Below, in pieces: positions 52,403 to 61,590 of a stretch of 64,000 nucleotides of DNA. A program made the translations under genes and the position numbers. This DNA comes from Iamia sp963728655 (lineage in GTDB: Bacteria > Actinomycetota > Acidimicrobiia > Acidimicrobiales > Iamiaceae): the NCBI GenBank assembly GCA_963728655.1, contig CAVSLD010000005.1, positions 1-64,000 on the forward strand, given 5' to 3'. The notes under the pieces are model-generated. The model searched no databases. It saw nothing but the letters and a program-made list of their open reading frames with translations, and had not been told where the DNA came from. Each line of letters starts with the position of its first letter. Within the stretch, counting starts at the first letter, position 1.

Positions 52403-53278
52403 GTGAACCGGCCGGGACCCACGAGGAAGAACCTCCTCATCGCCGGGGGCAGCCTGCTCGCTGTCCTCCTCCTGGTGGCCACCGCGTTCTCCTGCACCCG
52501 CACCGAGCCCGCCCTGGGTCCGGCCGCCTTCGTCCCGACGACGACGAGCACCGCGCCCACCAGCACGGCCCCGACCACGGCGCCACCGACCGCACCCCCC
52601 ACCACCGCGCCGACCACGGCCCCGACCACCGGTGCCCCCACCTCGGCCGCCCCCACGGGCCTGAGCCCGCTGCCGGCCCGCACCAGCGAGGTGGCCACCG
52701 CCCGCGACGGCGTCGACGAGATCGCCCTGCACGACGACGCCACCGGGGGCTCCACCGGCACGATCAGCGCGACGGGGGACTACGGCCAGCGCCAGGTGTT
52801 CCTCGTGCTCGACCACGAGGGCGATCGGGTGCACGTGCTGCTGCCGGTGCGGCCCAACGGGTCCAAGGCGTGGATCGACACCTCCGACGTCGACCTCACG
52901 ACCCACGACTACCAGATCCAGGTGTCGATCTCGGGCTACCAGCTCATGGCCCAGAAGGGCACCGAGGTGGTCGTCGACACCCCCATCGGCGTGGGCACCC
53001 AGGACACGCCCACCGTGGGCGGCGAGTTCTACACCTGGGTGCTGCTCGACCCCACCAACGGCGGCTACGGCTCCTACGCCTACGGCCTCTCCGGGTTCTC
53101 CACCCTGGAGCAGTTCGCGGGCGGCGACGGGCGGATGGGCGTCCACGGCACCGCCGACGCCTCGTCCATCGGCCGCAGCGTCAGCCACGGCTGCATCCGC
53201 GTGCCCGACGACGTGGTGGTGCGGATGGTCGAGGAGGTCGGCCTCCCCCTCGGCGTGCCCGTCACCGTCTACGCCTAG
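52403..53278 (+). CDS. L,D-transpeptidase (YkuD family)
   Basis: This 291-aa protein has an N-terminal TM or lipoprotein-like signal (LLIAGGSLLAVLLLVATAFSC). A Thr/Pro/Ala-rich linker precedes the YkuD catalytic domain, which ends HGTADASSIGRSVSHGCIRVPDDVV. That segment holds the catalytic His, Ser-His and Cys. It makes 3-3 cross-links in peptidoglycan or attaches proteins. The presence of murA nearby fits a cell wall role. It is extracytoplasmic. Confidence 0.94.
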   Translation: MNRPGPTRKNLLIAGGSLLAVLLLVATAFSCTRTEPALGPAAFVPTTTSTAPTSTAPTTAPPTAPPTTAPTTAPTTGAPTSAAPTGLSPLPARTSEVATARDGVDEIALHDDATGGSTGTISATGDYGQRQVFLVLDHEGDRVHVLLPVRPNGSKAWIDTSDVDLTTHDYQIQVSISGYQLMAQKGTEVVVDTPIGVGTQDTPTVGGEFYTWVLLDPTNGGYGSYAYGLSGFSTLEQFAGGDGRMGVHGTADASSIGRSVSHGCIRVPDDVVVRMVEEVGLPLGVPVTVYA

Positions 53279-53314
53279 GGCCTTCGTCCTCGCGACGGGA
53301 CCACGGACAGTCCC

Positions 53315-53731
53315 TCAGGTCGGCTCCAGCACCACCACGGGGATGGTCCGGTCGGTCTTGGCCTCGTACTCGGCGAAGCCGGGGGCGGCCGCCTTCTGGG
53401 CCTCCCAGATGCGCTCGCGCTCGTCGCCCTCGGTCACCCGGGCCCGCACCGTGCGCGTCTCGGTGCCCACCTCGACCTCCACCTCCGGTGTGGCCACCAG
53501 GTTGTGGAACCAGGCCGGGTGGTGGTCGGCCCCCGCCTTGGAGGCGAAGATCGCCACCCGGTCGCCGTCGAGGGGCTGGTACACCAGCGGGTTGACCCGC
53601 GGCTGGCCGCTCCTGGCCCCCACCGTGTGCACGAGGATCATGGGTGCGCCCTCGAAGGGACCGCCCACCCGGCCCTCGTTGGCCCGGAACTCCTCGATGA
53701 TCCGGGCATTGAAGTCGTCCATGTCGGCCAC
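53315..53731 (-). CDS. F420-dependent reductase-like protein (DUF385/Ddn family)
   Basis: This 138-aa protein has the deazaflavin-reductase pattern VGARSGQPRVNPLVYQPLDGDRVAIFASKAGADHHPAWFHNLVATPEVEVEVG, then an Ala-rich end. Ddn-like enzymes use F420H2 to reduce quinones or nitroimidazoles. The GTG at 53731 has a good AGGAG site 8 nt upstream; ATG at 53722 is the alternative. F420 use here is inferred from family membership. Confidence 0.9.
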   Translation of the reverse strand: MADMDDFNARIIEEFRANEGRVGGPFEGAPMILVHTVGARSGQPRVNPLVYQPLDGDRVAIFASKAGADHHPAWFHNLVATPEVEVEVGTETRTVRARVTEGDERERIWEAQKAAAPGFAEYEAKTDRTIPVVVLEPT

Positions 53732-53802
53732 GGTGCTGCTCCTGGGTCCTGGGGCGGCCCAGTGTGCCCGGCCCCGAGCCCGCTCGCAGCGGCCACCGGG
53801 GC

Positions 53803-54369
53803 TCAGCCCAGCGAGGGCAGCCAGTCGGCCACGGCCGCGGCGACCTCGGCCTCGCGCCGCTTGGGGTCGTGGCCGGCGCCGTCGAGCCAGACGTGGGTCA
53901 CCGGGCCCGGGATCAGGGCGGTGGCCTCCTCCAGCTCGGCCGGCGTGCCGAAGGGGTCGCGGGTGCCGCCCACGAACAGGCAGGGCAGGTCGAGGGCGGG
54001 GAGGTGCTCGGTGCGCAGCCTCTCGGGCTTGCCCGGCGGGTGCAGGGGGTAGCTCAGCAGCACCAACCCGGCCGCGGGCAGGCCCTCGGCCACGGCCATG
54101 GAGCACATCCGACCACCCATGGACCGGCCCCCGAGCACCACGCGGCCCGGGTCGACGCCCGCTTCGGCCGCGAGGGCACCGGCCTCGTCGACGACGCAGG
54201 CGATGAGCTTGGGGGCCCGGTCGGGCGCCTTGCGGCCCTCGCGCCGGTAGGGGAAGTCCACCCGCGCCACCGGCAGCGGGGCGACGGCGGCCTCGACGGC
54301 GAGCAGGGCGGGGCTCTCGCGAGAGCCCCCGGCCCCCGGGGTGAGCAGCAGGGCCCCGGGCGCGGTCAC
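53803..54369 (-). CDS. Alpha/beta hydrolase (Tex30/KANL3-like)
   Basis: This 188-aa protein has LLLTPGAGGSRESPALLAVEAAV (oxyanion region), the nucleophile elbow GGRSMGGRMCS, Asp in GGTRDPFG and the terminal His in GAGHDPKRRE. The short length and motif spacing match the dienelactone-hydrolase/Tex30 group. The substrate is unknown. The GTG start at 54369 lies 11 bp after the stop of the J-domain gene, so the two may be co-transcribed. Confidence 0.88.
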   Translation of the reverse strand: MTAPGALLLTPGAGGSRESPALLAVEAAVAPLPVARVDFPYRREGRKAPDRAPKLIACVVDEAGALAAEAGVDPGRVVLGGRSMGGRMCSMAVAEGLPAAGLVLLSYPLHPPGKPERLRTEHLPALDLPCLFVGGTRDPFGTPAELEEATALIPGPVTHVWLDGAGHDPKRREAEVAAAVADWLPSLG

Positions 54370-54379
54370 CGGCGCGCGC

Positions 54380-55081
54380 TCACGAGACGAGGAGGATGCG
54401 TCGGGCCTCGGTGAGCTCGGCGATGCGCTCGGCGGCGTCGGCGTCGCCCCCGCCGTGGTCGGGGTGGGCCACCCGCAGGAGGTCGCGGAAGCGGCGCTGG
54501 ACGTCCTTGCGGGCCGGCGACGGACCCACCAGGCCGAGGACGCCCAGGGCCCACGCCTCGGGATCGGCGTAGCGGCCGACCGCGGAGATGGCTGCGCCGG
54601 TGCCGCCGATGTGCTCGAGGAGGTGGTCGTCGACCGCGCCCCGCCACTGGAGGCCGCGGCGGATGACCCGCATCACCGGCCCCCGGCTCTCGACAGGGAG
54701 CCGGCCGGCGGCGTAGATGGCCGCCAGGACCTGGGGGCCCGGGGAGGTGCCGGCGGTGGTGTCGAGGTCGAGGCGCATGCGCTCGCCGTCGCCCAGCAGG
54801 CGGTGGTGGCGGCGGTTGAGCCCCACGTGGTCGGTCTGGAAGCGGTGCCGGAGCCGGGGCTGGGGGATCCGCAGGCCCTGCTCGACCTGGTGGCTGAGGC
54901 GCTCGAGGTCGGGCTGGAGGTCGAGGTCGACGTCGCCCACGAAGGCCGCCGCCACCGCCCCGAGGAGGAGGCCGCCGAAGCCCGGGGCGGGCGAGACGGG
55001 GAGCACGCAGGACCCGAGCGCCAGGCGCCGGGTGGGCGCGATGGGGCGGGACTGGAACACCTCCAGCTCGGCCAGGACCAT
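54380..55081 (-). CDS. J-domain-containing protein
   Basis: This 233-aa protein has an Ala/Gly-rich N-terminal stretch with one possible TM or hydrophobic segment (GFGGLLLGAVAAAFVG). The middle is Arg/His-rich, and the C-terminal J domain includes the invariant HPD (VAHPDHGGGDADAAERIAELTEARRILL). It should stimulate an Hsp70 (DnaK). It lacks the Gly/Phe and zinc regions of DnaJ, so it is a type III J-protein with an unknown client domain. Confidence 0.82.
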   Translation of the reverse strand: MVLAELEVFQSRPIAPTRRLALGSCVLPVSPAPGFGGLLLGAVAAAFVGDVDLDLQPDLERLSHQVEQGLRIPQPRLRHRFQTDHVGLNRRHHRLLGDGERMRLDLDTTAGTSPGPQVLAAIYAAGRLPVESRGPVMRVIRRGLQWRGAVDDHLLEHIGGTGAAISAVGRYADPEAWALGVLGLVGPSPARKDVQRRFRDLLRVAHPDHGGGDADAAERIAELTEARRILLVS

Positions 55082-55142
55082 CAGGTCACCGTACCGGGCC
55101 CCGTGCCCGGGCCATCCGTCGGAGCCGGGGGCCTCCGCCCCG

Positions 55143-56084
55143 TCAGACCAGGGGGCGCAGGAGGGTCCGCAGGGCGGTGGCCGCCTCCTCGATGTCGTCG
55201 TCCTCGGCCTCGGCGTCGCCCAGGCGCTCGCGCAGGACCACCACCGCCTCCTTGATGGCGGTCCAGTCGGCCTCGGCGAACCCGAAGGGCAGGGCCATGG
55301 TGGTGGCCGCCGCAGCGGCGTCGTCGAAGCGGACCGTGGCCGACTTGTCCGACGCGTCGTGGAGCAGGCGGTCGGAGGTGACGAACAGCTCGGAGAGCAC
55401 CTCCTGGGCGTCGGGACCGTCGAGCTCGGCCTCGTCGGGCTGCTCGTCCTCCCAGGCCGACGTGACCTCCTCGACCAGCGTGTCGACCCGCTCCTCGTCG
55501 TCGATGCCGACGGTGATCTCCTGGTAGCCGCGGAGGTGGGCCACCCGCTGGTCGATCAGGGCCTCGACGAAGCGGTCCTCCAGCCCCTCGGGCCAGTCCC
55601 GCACGTCGTAGATGACGGGCTCGACGCCCGCGGGGAGGTCCAGGGCGATGCGGTCCTCGATCTCGTCGATCAGGTCGTCGACCACCTCGGAGTCGTGGGT
55701 GGCGACCACCAGGGTGCCGGCCTGCCACACCCGGCGGACCCGCACGCCCTCGAGCATCTCGTCGAGCAGCTTGCGCTCCCGGGCGCCCCAGTCCGACAGC
55801 TCGAACTCGACCTCGTGGAACCCGCCCGCCTCCTCGTCGTCGTCGTCGTCACCGTCGTCTTCCGCCTCGGTGGCGACGTCGGCGTCGCCGTCGGAGGCGT
55901 CGTCCTCCGGGGCCCCGGTCGCGTCGTCGGTGTCGGAGGCGTCGTCCTCGGTGGCCTCGTCGCCGTCGGCCTCCCTGATGCCGGTGGCCTCGTCCCCGCC
56001 CCCGGTGTCGTCGGCGCCCTCGTCGTCGCGGCCGAACAGCCGCCGCAGCCTCACCGGGGGGGCCGGGGGGACGGGTGCGGGCAC
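55143..56084 (-). CDS. Acidic protein, unknown function
   Basis: This 313-aa protein starts with a Pro/Arg-rich N-terminus, then ~70 residues dominated by Asp/Glu/Ala/Thr. A predicted alpha/beta C-terminal region (~residues 95-313) follows, containing VRRVWQAGTLVVATHDSEVVDDLIDEIEDRI and LRGYQEITVGIDDEERVD. No family is recognised. The GTG at 56084 is the best start in frame, giving a reading frame with no similarity upstream. It lies downstream of the helicase gene on the same strand, with the 33-nt palindrome between them. Confidence 0.65.
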   Translation of the reverse strand: MPAPVPPAPPVRLRRLFGRDDEGADDTGGGDEATGIREADGDEATEDDASDTDDATGAPEDDASDGDADVATEAEDDGDDDDDEEAGGFHEVEFELSDWGARERKLLDEMLEGVRVRRVWQAGTLVVATHDSEVVDDLIDEIEDRIALDLPAGVEPVIYDVRDWPEGLEDRFVEALIDQRVAHLRGYQEITVGIDDEERVDTLVEEVTSAWEDEQPDEAELDGPDAQEVLSELFVTSDRLLHDASDKSATVRFDDAAAAATTMALPFGFAEADWTAIKEAVVVLRERLGDAEAEDDDIEEAATALRTLLRPLV

Positions 56085-56144
56085 GTGCTCTCGGACATCC
56101 GGCCAGTATCGCAGGCACGTCCGCCCAGTCCCGCGGCGGACAGG

Positions 56145-56177
56145 GTGGACAGAGTGTGCCTGGCACACTCTGTCCAC
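56145..56177. terminator. 33-nt perfect palindrome at the helicase 3' end
   Basis: Arms GTGGACAGAGTGTGCC (56145-56160) and their complement (56162-56177) flank a single T. It is close to the helicase stop (56186). It can act as a terminator hairpin on either strand, but no T-run follows. The same GTGTGCCTGGCACAC core is a motif I have seen in other GC-rich genomes, but I cannot name its function. Confidence 0.5.
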
Positions 56178-56185
56178 GGCGCGGG

Positions 56186-58869
56186 TCAGGGGCCGTCGGC
56201 CGGGGACGCGACCAGGGCGAGGATGTCGGCGCCGTAGCGCTCGAGCTTGGCCGGGCCGATGCCCGGCACCCGGGCCAGGGCCGCGGTCGAGTCCGGGGCC
56301 CGCTCGGCCAGGGCGTGCAGGGTCGCGTCGGAGAACACGACGTAGGCGGGCACGCCGTCGGCCCGGCTGCGTTCGCGCCGCCAGGACCGCAGCGCCTCGG
56401 CCCGCTCGGCGGCGGCGCCGGTGAGCGGCTCACCGGCAGCCGCCCGACCGCCGTCGCGCCTCTCGCGGCCTCCGGCGGCCGGTGGCGAGGCGCCGGCGGG
56501 GCGGCGGACCCGTTCGGGGCGCACCGGTGCCTCGCCGGTGAGCTCGCCCAGGAACGGTGAGGGGCGGCTGGCGTCGCCCAGCACCACCACGCGGTCGCGG
56601 GCCCGGGTGACGGCGACGTGGAGCACCCGCCGCTCCTCCTCCTCGTCGACCGCCAGTCGGTGGGGCAGCAGACCGGCGGTGGTGCCGGCGACCACCACGC
56701 GGGGCCACTCCCGGCCCTTCACCCGGTGGACGGTGGAGAGGGTGACGGCCGGGCCGGGCGCGGCGCCGGCCCCCAGGGCCCGTCGGAGCCAGACGTCGAA
56801 GCCGTCGAGGACAGGGTGCAGGTCGGCCACCTGGATCAGGGCCTCCAGGTCGTCGAGCTGGCTGGAGCCCTCGCCGCCCTTCGAGCGGTCGAGGCCCTCC
56901 ATGGCCTCGCCCAGGCCCACGTCGTCGCGGATCGCCTCCAGGGCGGCCCGGGTGGTGCTCCCGCCGGCGGCCGCCACCGTCTCCAGGTCGGTGGCGAGGG
57001 CGCCCACCTTGTCGGCGACCTTGGGGTCGTCGAGGCGCTCGGCGATGGCGGCGACGTCGGCCACGCTCATCCGCCGGCGGAACCACTTGGTGATCCACTG
57101 CGGCAGGCCTCGGGAGGGACGGCGGTAGACCTCGGCCAGGTCGGCCGGCTCGATGGCCCCGGGGTCGTCCGCGATGCGCAGGTAGGCCAGCGCGGCCCGG
57201 GCGCCGGTGCGGTCGAGCAGCTCGGGCCCCACCGTGGAGCGCACCGGGATCCCCGCCTCCACGAGGGCGACGTGGGGGGCGAGGAGGAGGGCGTGGACCC
57301 GGGTGAGCACGGCCACGTCGTCGGGTGCCACCCCCTCGTCGAGCCACCCCCGCACCACCTCGACCAGGGCCTCGGAGCCGCCCGAGGGGTCGTGGCGGAT
57401 GATCTGCACCGCGTCCGGGTCGGCCTCGGCGTCGGGACGGGGGCGGATCACCTTGTCGACGCGACGCCGGTTGTACCCGAGCAGGGTGGCCGCGGTGGTC
57501 GACCACGGGGGCTGCGCTGCGGTGGTTCACCTCGAGGGCGTGGGTGGCCCCGCCGGGGAACCACGACGCGAAGTCGATGAGGAAGCGGGGGTCGGCACCG
57601 GCGTGTCCGTAGATGACCTGGTCGTCGTCGCCCACGCCGAACACGTCGAGCGGGGGCCCGGCGACGAGGCGGACGAGCAGCACGTGGGCCGGCGTGAGGT
57701 CCTGGAGCTCGTCGACCAGGAGGTGGCGGTGGCGGGCCTGGACCCGTCGGCGCAGGCCGCCGTCGCGGAGGAGGGCCTCGATGGCCGCGGTGACCTGCTC
57801 GTCGAAGTCGACGACGCCGCGCCGCTCGAGCTCGGCCCGGTAGGGGTCGACCACGTCGGCCAGGCCCGGGACGTCGCCGCGGTCGGACTCCACCTGGGCC
57901 GGGTGAGCGCAGGCCCAGGCGGACCTCGGTGAGGGCCTCCAGGTAGGGGGCCACGGGGTCGGTGTTGGCCCGACGCTGGCGTCGGGGCAGGAGCCCGTCG
58001 AGCAGGCGGCGCACCTCGCGCTCGTCGATGACCGGCGGGGCGCTGCCCCGGGCCTGGGCGAGGATGGAGTAGGCCAGGCCGTTGAGGGTCTGGACCCGGG
58101 CGCCCAGGCCCTCGGTGCGCTCCACCATCTCGTCGCGGGCCTTGACGTTGTAGGCGACGGCCAGCACCACACCCGGCTCCCACCCGCGGTCGACGAGCAG
58201 GTGGCGGAGGCGCTCGGTGAGCACGCGGGTCTTGCCCGAGCCGGCCGGGGCGACGATGCGGGCCGGTCCCCGCTGGTGGGCCACCGCGGCCCGTTGGTCG
58301 TCGGCCAGGTCGGCGGTGACCGGCACCGGCTCGGGGGCGACGGTGAGCCGTCCGCCCTCCACCGTCTCGCGGTGGACGAGGCCGAGGCCCTCGAGGGCGT
58401 CCCGGTCGAGGGGCTCGCGCGGCCCACCGTCGACCCACAGGGCGGTGCCGTCGGCCAGGGCCACGTCGCCGGGTCCCTCCGGGGTCGGGGCGGCGCCGTC
58501 GGCCAGGCGGGCCGCCTTCACGCCCCACCACCAGACCGGCTCGTCGCCCCGTGCATCCCACGTGTTGGCCCAGACGAGGAAGTGCAGCCGGTCGTGGGGC
58601 AGGTCGAGGTCGACACCCAGGTCCCAGGGCGTGCCCTCGACCGCCTCGGGTGTGCGGTAGCGGCCAGGGTCGGCGGCCACCTCGACCACGACCGGGGTCC
58701 GGTCGGCCCAGGCCGCGTGGAGGGCCGCCACCGTCGGCGCCGGGTCGGCCAGGGCGGCCTCGTCGACGACGATCCGCGGGGCGTCCGACCAGGCCGCCGG
58801 CGCGTCCTGGCCGGGGCCGACCACCACCGACCGGCCCAGGGGCCCGGGGCGGGCGCCGGGCAGGCTCAC
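56186..58869 (-). pseudogene. UvrD/Rep superfamily helicase with HRDC domain, two frameshifts
   Basis: Three frames join into a long protein (~893 aa). An N-terminal ~180-residue region of unknown role is followed by Walker A APAGSGKTRVLTERL, the DExx box LLVDELQDLTPAH and GDDDQVIYG. After the second frameshift come TLSTVHRVKGREWPRVVVAGTTAGLLPHR and VAVTRARDRVVVLGD. The HRDC domain closes it (AYVVFSDATLHALAERAPDSTAALARVPGIGPAKLERYG). The shifts are near 57905-57912 and 57505-57525, each needing one base fewer. The helicase would unwind DNA in repair. GTG at 58869 overlaps the ppx stop (GTGA). Confidence 0.82.
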
Positions 58870-60428
58870 GAGGCGGCGGCGACGGGGACGATGACGACCT
58901 CGACGGGCGTGTCGAGGAGCTCGGCCAGCAGGCCCGAGCGCTCCTCGGCGCTGAACAGCTCGAGCTCGGCCGGATCGCCGGGGGCGGGGGTGACCTCGAC
59001 GCGGAGGGCGCCCTTGCCGGGGCGGGCACGCACCGAGGCGACGCGGCGGCTGTGGGTGCGGTCGAGGCCGATGGCCACCCGCAGGATGGCGGCCAGGGCG
59101 CGGACGACCTGCTGCTCGGCCGGGTCCAGGCGGGCGAACTCGGGGTGGCGGGCCTTGGGCGCGCTCTTGCGGTGGTAGCGGGCCACCAGGGCGATGCGCT
59201 CGATCTCGGCGTCGGTGAAGCCCACCAGCCGGTCGCTGTGGCGGATGACGTAGTACGAGTGCTTGTGGTGGCCGTCGTGGCTCACGGCCAGGCCCACGTT
59301 GGCCAGCAGGGCGGCGGCCTCGAGGTGGTCGCGGCAGTCGCGGTCGAGGCCCATCCCGGGGGCCAGGTCGTCGAAGAGCTGGAGGGCCAGGGTGGCGACC
59401 CAGGCGGAGTGCTCGATGTCGGTGTCGTTGGCCTCGGCCAGGTGACGCACGCTGCGGCGGCCCACGTCGGTGACGTGGTGCAGGGACCCGCCCCGGACCC
59501 GCTGGAGGGTGTCGAGCAGCACTCCCTCGCGCAGGGCGGCCTCGCTGACGGTGAGCTCGGCGATGCCCAGCTGCTGGACGACGCCCTCGAGGATGAGGGC
59601 CCCGGCGGTGATGATGTCGACCCGCTTGGGGTCGAGCCCGTCGACATCGCCCAGGGTGCCCTTGCGGGCGGCCCGGGCCAGGTCGGCGGCCACCCCCTCG
59701 ACCTCCTCGGCGGTGGCGGTCACCCCGTTCCAGGTGCGGAGGGGCTCGTCGTCGCCGGCGGAGCGGCGGGCCAGGCGCACGACCTGCTCGATGGTGCCCG
59801 AGGACCCGACCGCCACCTCGAAGCCGTGGCGGCGCACCGAGCGCTCGAAGGGCACGAGCGTCGAGCGCACGTGCCGCCGGCAGGCCTGGACGTCGGACTT
59901 CGACGGGGTCCCGTCGGCGAAGAAGCGGTTGGTCAGCCGCACCGCCCCCAGCTTGAGGGAGCGGGCCGCGAGGGTCTCGCCGTGCTGGCCCAGGACCAGC
60001 TCGGTGCTGCCGCCGCCGATGTCGCAGACGAGGAGGCGCTCGTCGAACACGGGCAGGGCCGAGAGCACGCCCAGGTGGATGAGGCGGGCCTCCTCGACGC
60101 CGGAGATGACCTCGACCTCCACGCCGGCCTCGGTGCGGGCCCGGTCGAGGAAGGTGTCGTGGTCCTCCGCCTCGCGGACGGCCGAGGTGGCCACGCAGCG
60201 CAGCTCGGCGTCGCGGGCGTCGGCCAGGCCCCGGAAGCGGCGCAGGACCTCGACCCCGCGCGCCACGGCCTCGGGCGACAGGTGCTTCATGTCGCCCGCC
60301 CCCTCGCCGAGGCGGACCTGCTCCTTCTCCCGGGCGATGACGTCGAGGCGGTCGTCGGCGTCGGCGCGGGCCACCACGAGGTGGAACGAGTTGGTCCCGA
60401 CATCGATGGCGGCGAGCACGTCAGCCAT
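58866..60428 (-). CDS. ppx: Ppx/GppA family exopolyphosphatase
   Basis: This 520-aa protein has the actin-like ATPase motif AIDVGTNSFHLVVA, then CVATSAVREAEDHDTFLDRARTEAGVEVEVISGVEEARLIHLG. DIGGGSTELVLG follows, and a C-terminal HD-like helical domain (EHSAWVATLALQLFDDLAPGMG). It hydrolyses polyphosphate or pppGpp. I cannot separate Ppx from GppA by sequence alone. A TAGGTT box lies 8 nt before the ATG. It is translationally coupled to the helicase (GTGA). Confidence 0.93.
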   Translation of the reverse strand: MADVLAAIDVGTNSFHLVVARADADDRLDVIAREKEQVRLGEGAGDMKHLSPEAVARGVEVLRRFRGLADARDAELRCVATSAVREAEDHDTFLDRARTEAGVEVEVISGVEEARLIHLGVLSALPVFDERLLVCDIGGGSTELVLGQHGETLAARSLKLGAVRLTNRFFADGTPSKSDVQACRRHVRSTLVPFERSVRRHGFEVAVGSSGTIEQVVRLARRSAGDDEPLRTWNGVTATAEEVEGVAADLARAARKGTLGDVDGLDPKRVDIITAGALILEGVVQQLGIAELTVSEAALREGVLLDTLQRVRGGSLHHVTDVGRRSVRHLAEANDTDIEHSAWVATLALQLFDDLAPGMGLDRDCRDHLEAAALLANVGLAVSHDGHHKHSYYVIRHSDRLVGFTDAEIERIALVARYHRKSAPKARHPEFARLDPAEQQVVRALAAILRVAIGLDRTHSRRVASVRARPGKGALRVEVTPAPGDPAELELFSAEERSGLLAELLDTPVEVVIVPVAAAS

Positions 60429-60436
60429 GGGTGGCG

Positions 60437-60442
60437 AACCTA
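60437..60442 (-). promoter_or_regulatory. Predicted -10 box TAGGTT of ppx
   Basis: The box is 8 nt before the ATG at 60428, so a leaderless start is likely. Confidence 0.5.
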
Positions 60443-60609
60443 CCGGCCCCCTGCGACACCGCGTCCCGAGACCCCTCCTCCCCGGGCCCGCACCCGCCCG
60501 GGCGCTGCCCTCTGGCACCCTTCCGCGCCCGTCCCACCCCGACCTGGGCGTCAGACGTCGCCTTCCGGGCGCGCCCGACACCCAGCGGCGCCCGAGGCCC
60601 CGGGCCGGA

Positions 60610-60730
60610 CCGTCCTGGTCTAGGAACACGTCCTCACGGGCCCGATCCCAGACCAGGACGGGGGTCGCGACCCGGGCCGTGGGTTCTGGTCTCGGAACGA
60701 GCCCTCGCGGGCCTGATCTCAGACCAGAAC
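60610..60730. repeat. Two diverged palindromic repeats of the GTTCTGGTC family
   Basis: Arms CCGTCCTGGTCT (60610-60621) and AGACCAGGACGG (60650-60661) make copy 1. GTTCTGGTCT (60683-60692) and AGACCAGAAC (60721-60730) make copy 2. Their cores share CGGGCC and GATC. They relate to the pair at 40277-40409. The remaining 60429-60609 holds nothing I can identify beyond GC-rich sequence. Confidence 0.85.
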
Positions 60731-60738
60731 GGGTCCGG

Positions 60739-61590
60739 CTAGTCGGTGGTGACCTGGTACTGCTCGACCGGGAGGGCGAGGGTGCCCTCGGTGGGCACCG
60801 GCAGCTCGGGGAGGGCGCCACCGGCGTCTGCTGCCGTCCACTCGCCGTGCCAGTAGGCCTGGACGGTGACCGTGACCCCGCCCTCGTCGGTGTACACGTG
60901 GGTGATCTCTCCTGGTCCGCCGGGCCACGGCACGCCCTGCGACTCGGTCTCGGCCGAGGCACCGTCGCCCCAGGAGACGACGTAGCGGGGCGTGGCCGTC
61001 AGCCGGATGTCCGCACCGATCGGGTTCGGGATGGTCGCCACGTAGGGCACGTCGCCACCGATCTCCAGGTACGACCGCAACCCCGTCACCGCCCGTCCGG
61101 GTGCGACCTGCAGCGGCGATGGCGGGGGCGGCCTGACCGCGGTCTGCCAGACCTCGTCCACGTAGCCCGTCAGGTCGAAGGCCTCGGTCGGGTCGTCCAC
61201 GCAACGGCCCTGGCCCGAGCCGTTCCCGCCCCACTCGTCGGCGCCCGCCGTGGCCTCCGCGTAGGTGCCCCCTCCGAAGCTGCCCTCCGGGTCCTGGCTC
61301 ACGCCCCAGCAGCCGGGTGCGTCGAAGCCGGGCTCCTGACCGACCTCCTGTCGGCCGTAGACGATGCCGTAGTAGAACTTCGGCGGCTCGACGGCCACCG
61401 TCGAGGCGCCGTCGCTCGACGAGGTCGTGTCCGTCGACGGAGGGCTCGGATCGTTGCCGTCGGAGAAGTCGAAGGCGCTGTCACCCGATCCGCCCTCGGG
61501 GCCATCCGCGCCCGCCGGGGCCGCCGTCGACAGACCGAGGCCCAGCGTCAGGATGACGAGTGCCGTCAGCGCCGCTCTCAGGCTGCGCAT
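60739..61590 (-). CDS. Secreted PKD-like domain protein
   Basis: This 283-aa protein has a signal peptide (ALTALVILTLGLGLSTAAPAGA), a Ser/Thr/Asp-rich linker and a domain with two Cys. A C-terminal PKD-like segment contains VVSWGDGASAETESQ and ITHVYTDEGGVTVTVQAY. Such domains occur in surface and extracellular proteins. The start at 61590 has a GAGGAGG site and lies inside the 3' end of the lipoprotein gene (13-bp overlap). They are therefore an operon and probably work together at the cell surface. Confidence 0.82.
   Translation of the reverse strand: MRSLRAALTALVILTLGLGLSTAAPAGADGPEGGSGDSAFDFSDGNDPSPPSTDTTSSSDGASTVAVEPPKFYYGIVYGRQEVGQEPGFDAPGCWGVSQDPEGSFGGGTYAEATAGADEWGGNGSGQGRCVDDPTEAFDLTGYVDEVWQTAVRPPPPSPLQVAPGRAVTGLRSYLEIGGDVPYVATIPNPIGADIRLTATPRYVVSWGDGASAETESQGVPWPGGPGEITHVYTDEGGVTVTVQAYWHGEWTAADAGGALPELPVPTEGTLALPVEQYQVTTD

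Noticed and set aside
60429..60738. Possible ncRNA between ppx and the PKD gene
   Set aside because: Only the repeat palindromes are recognisable. No promoter or conserved RNA structure can be shown by eye.
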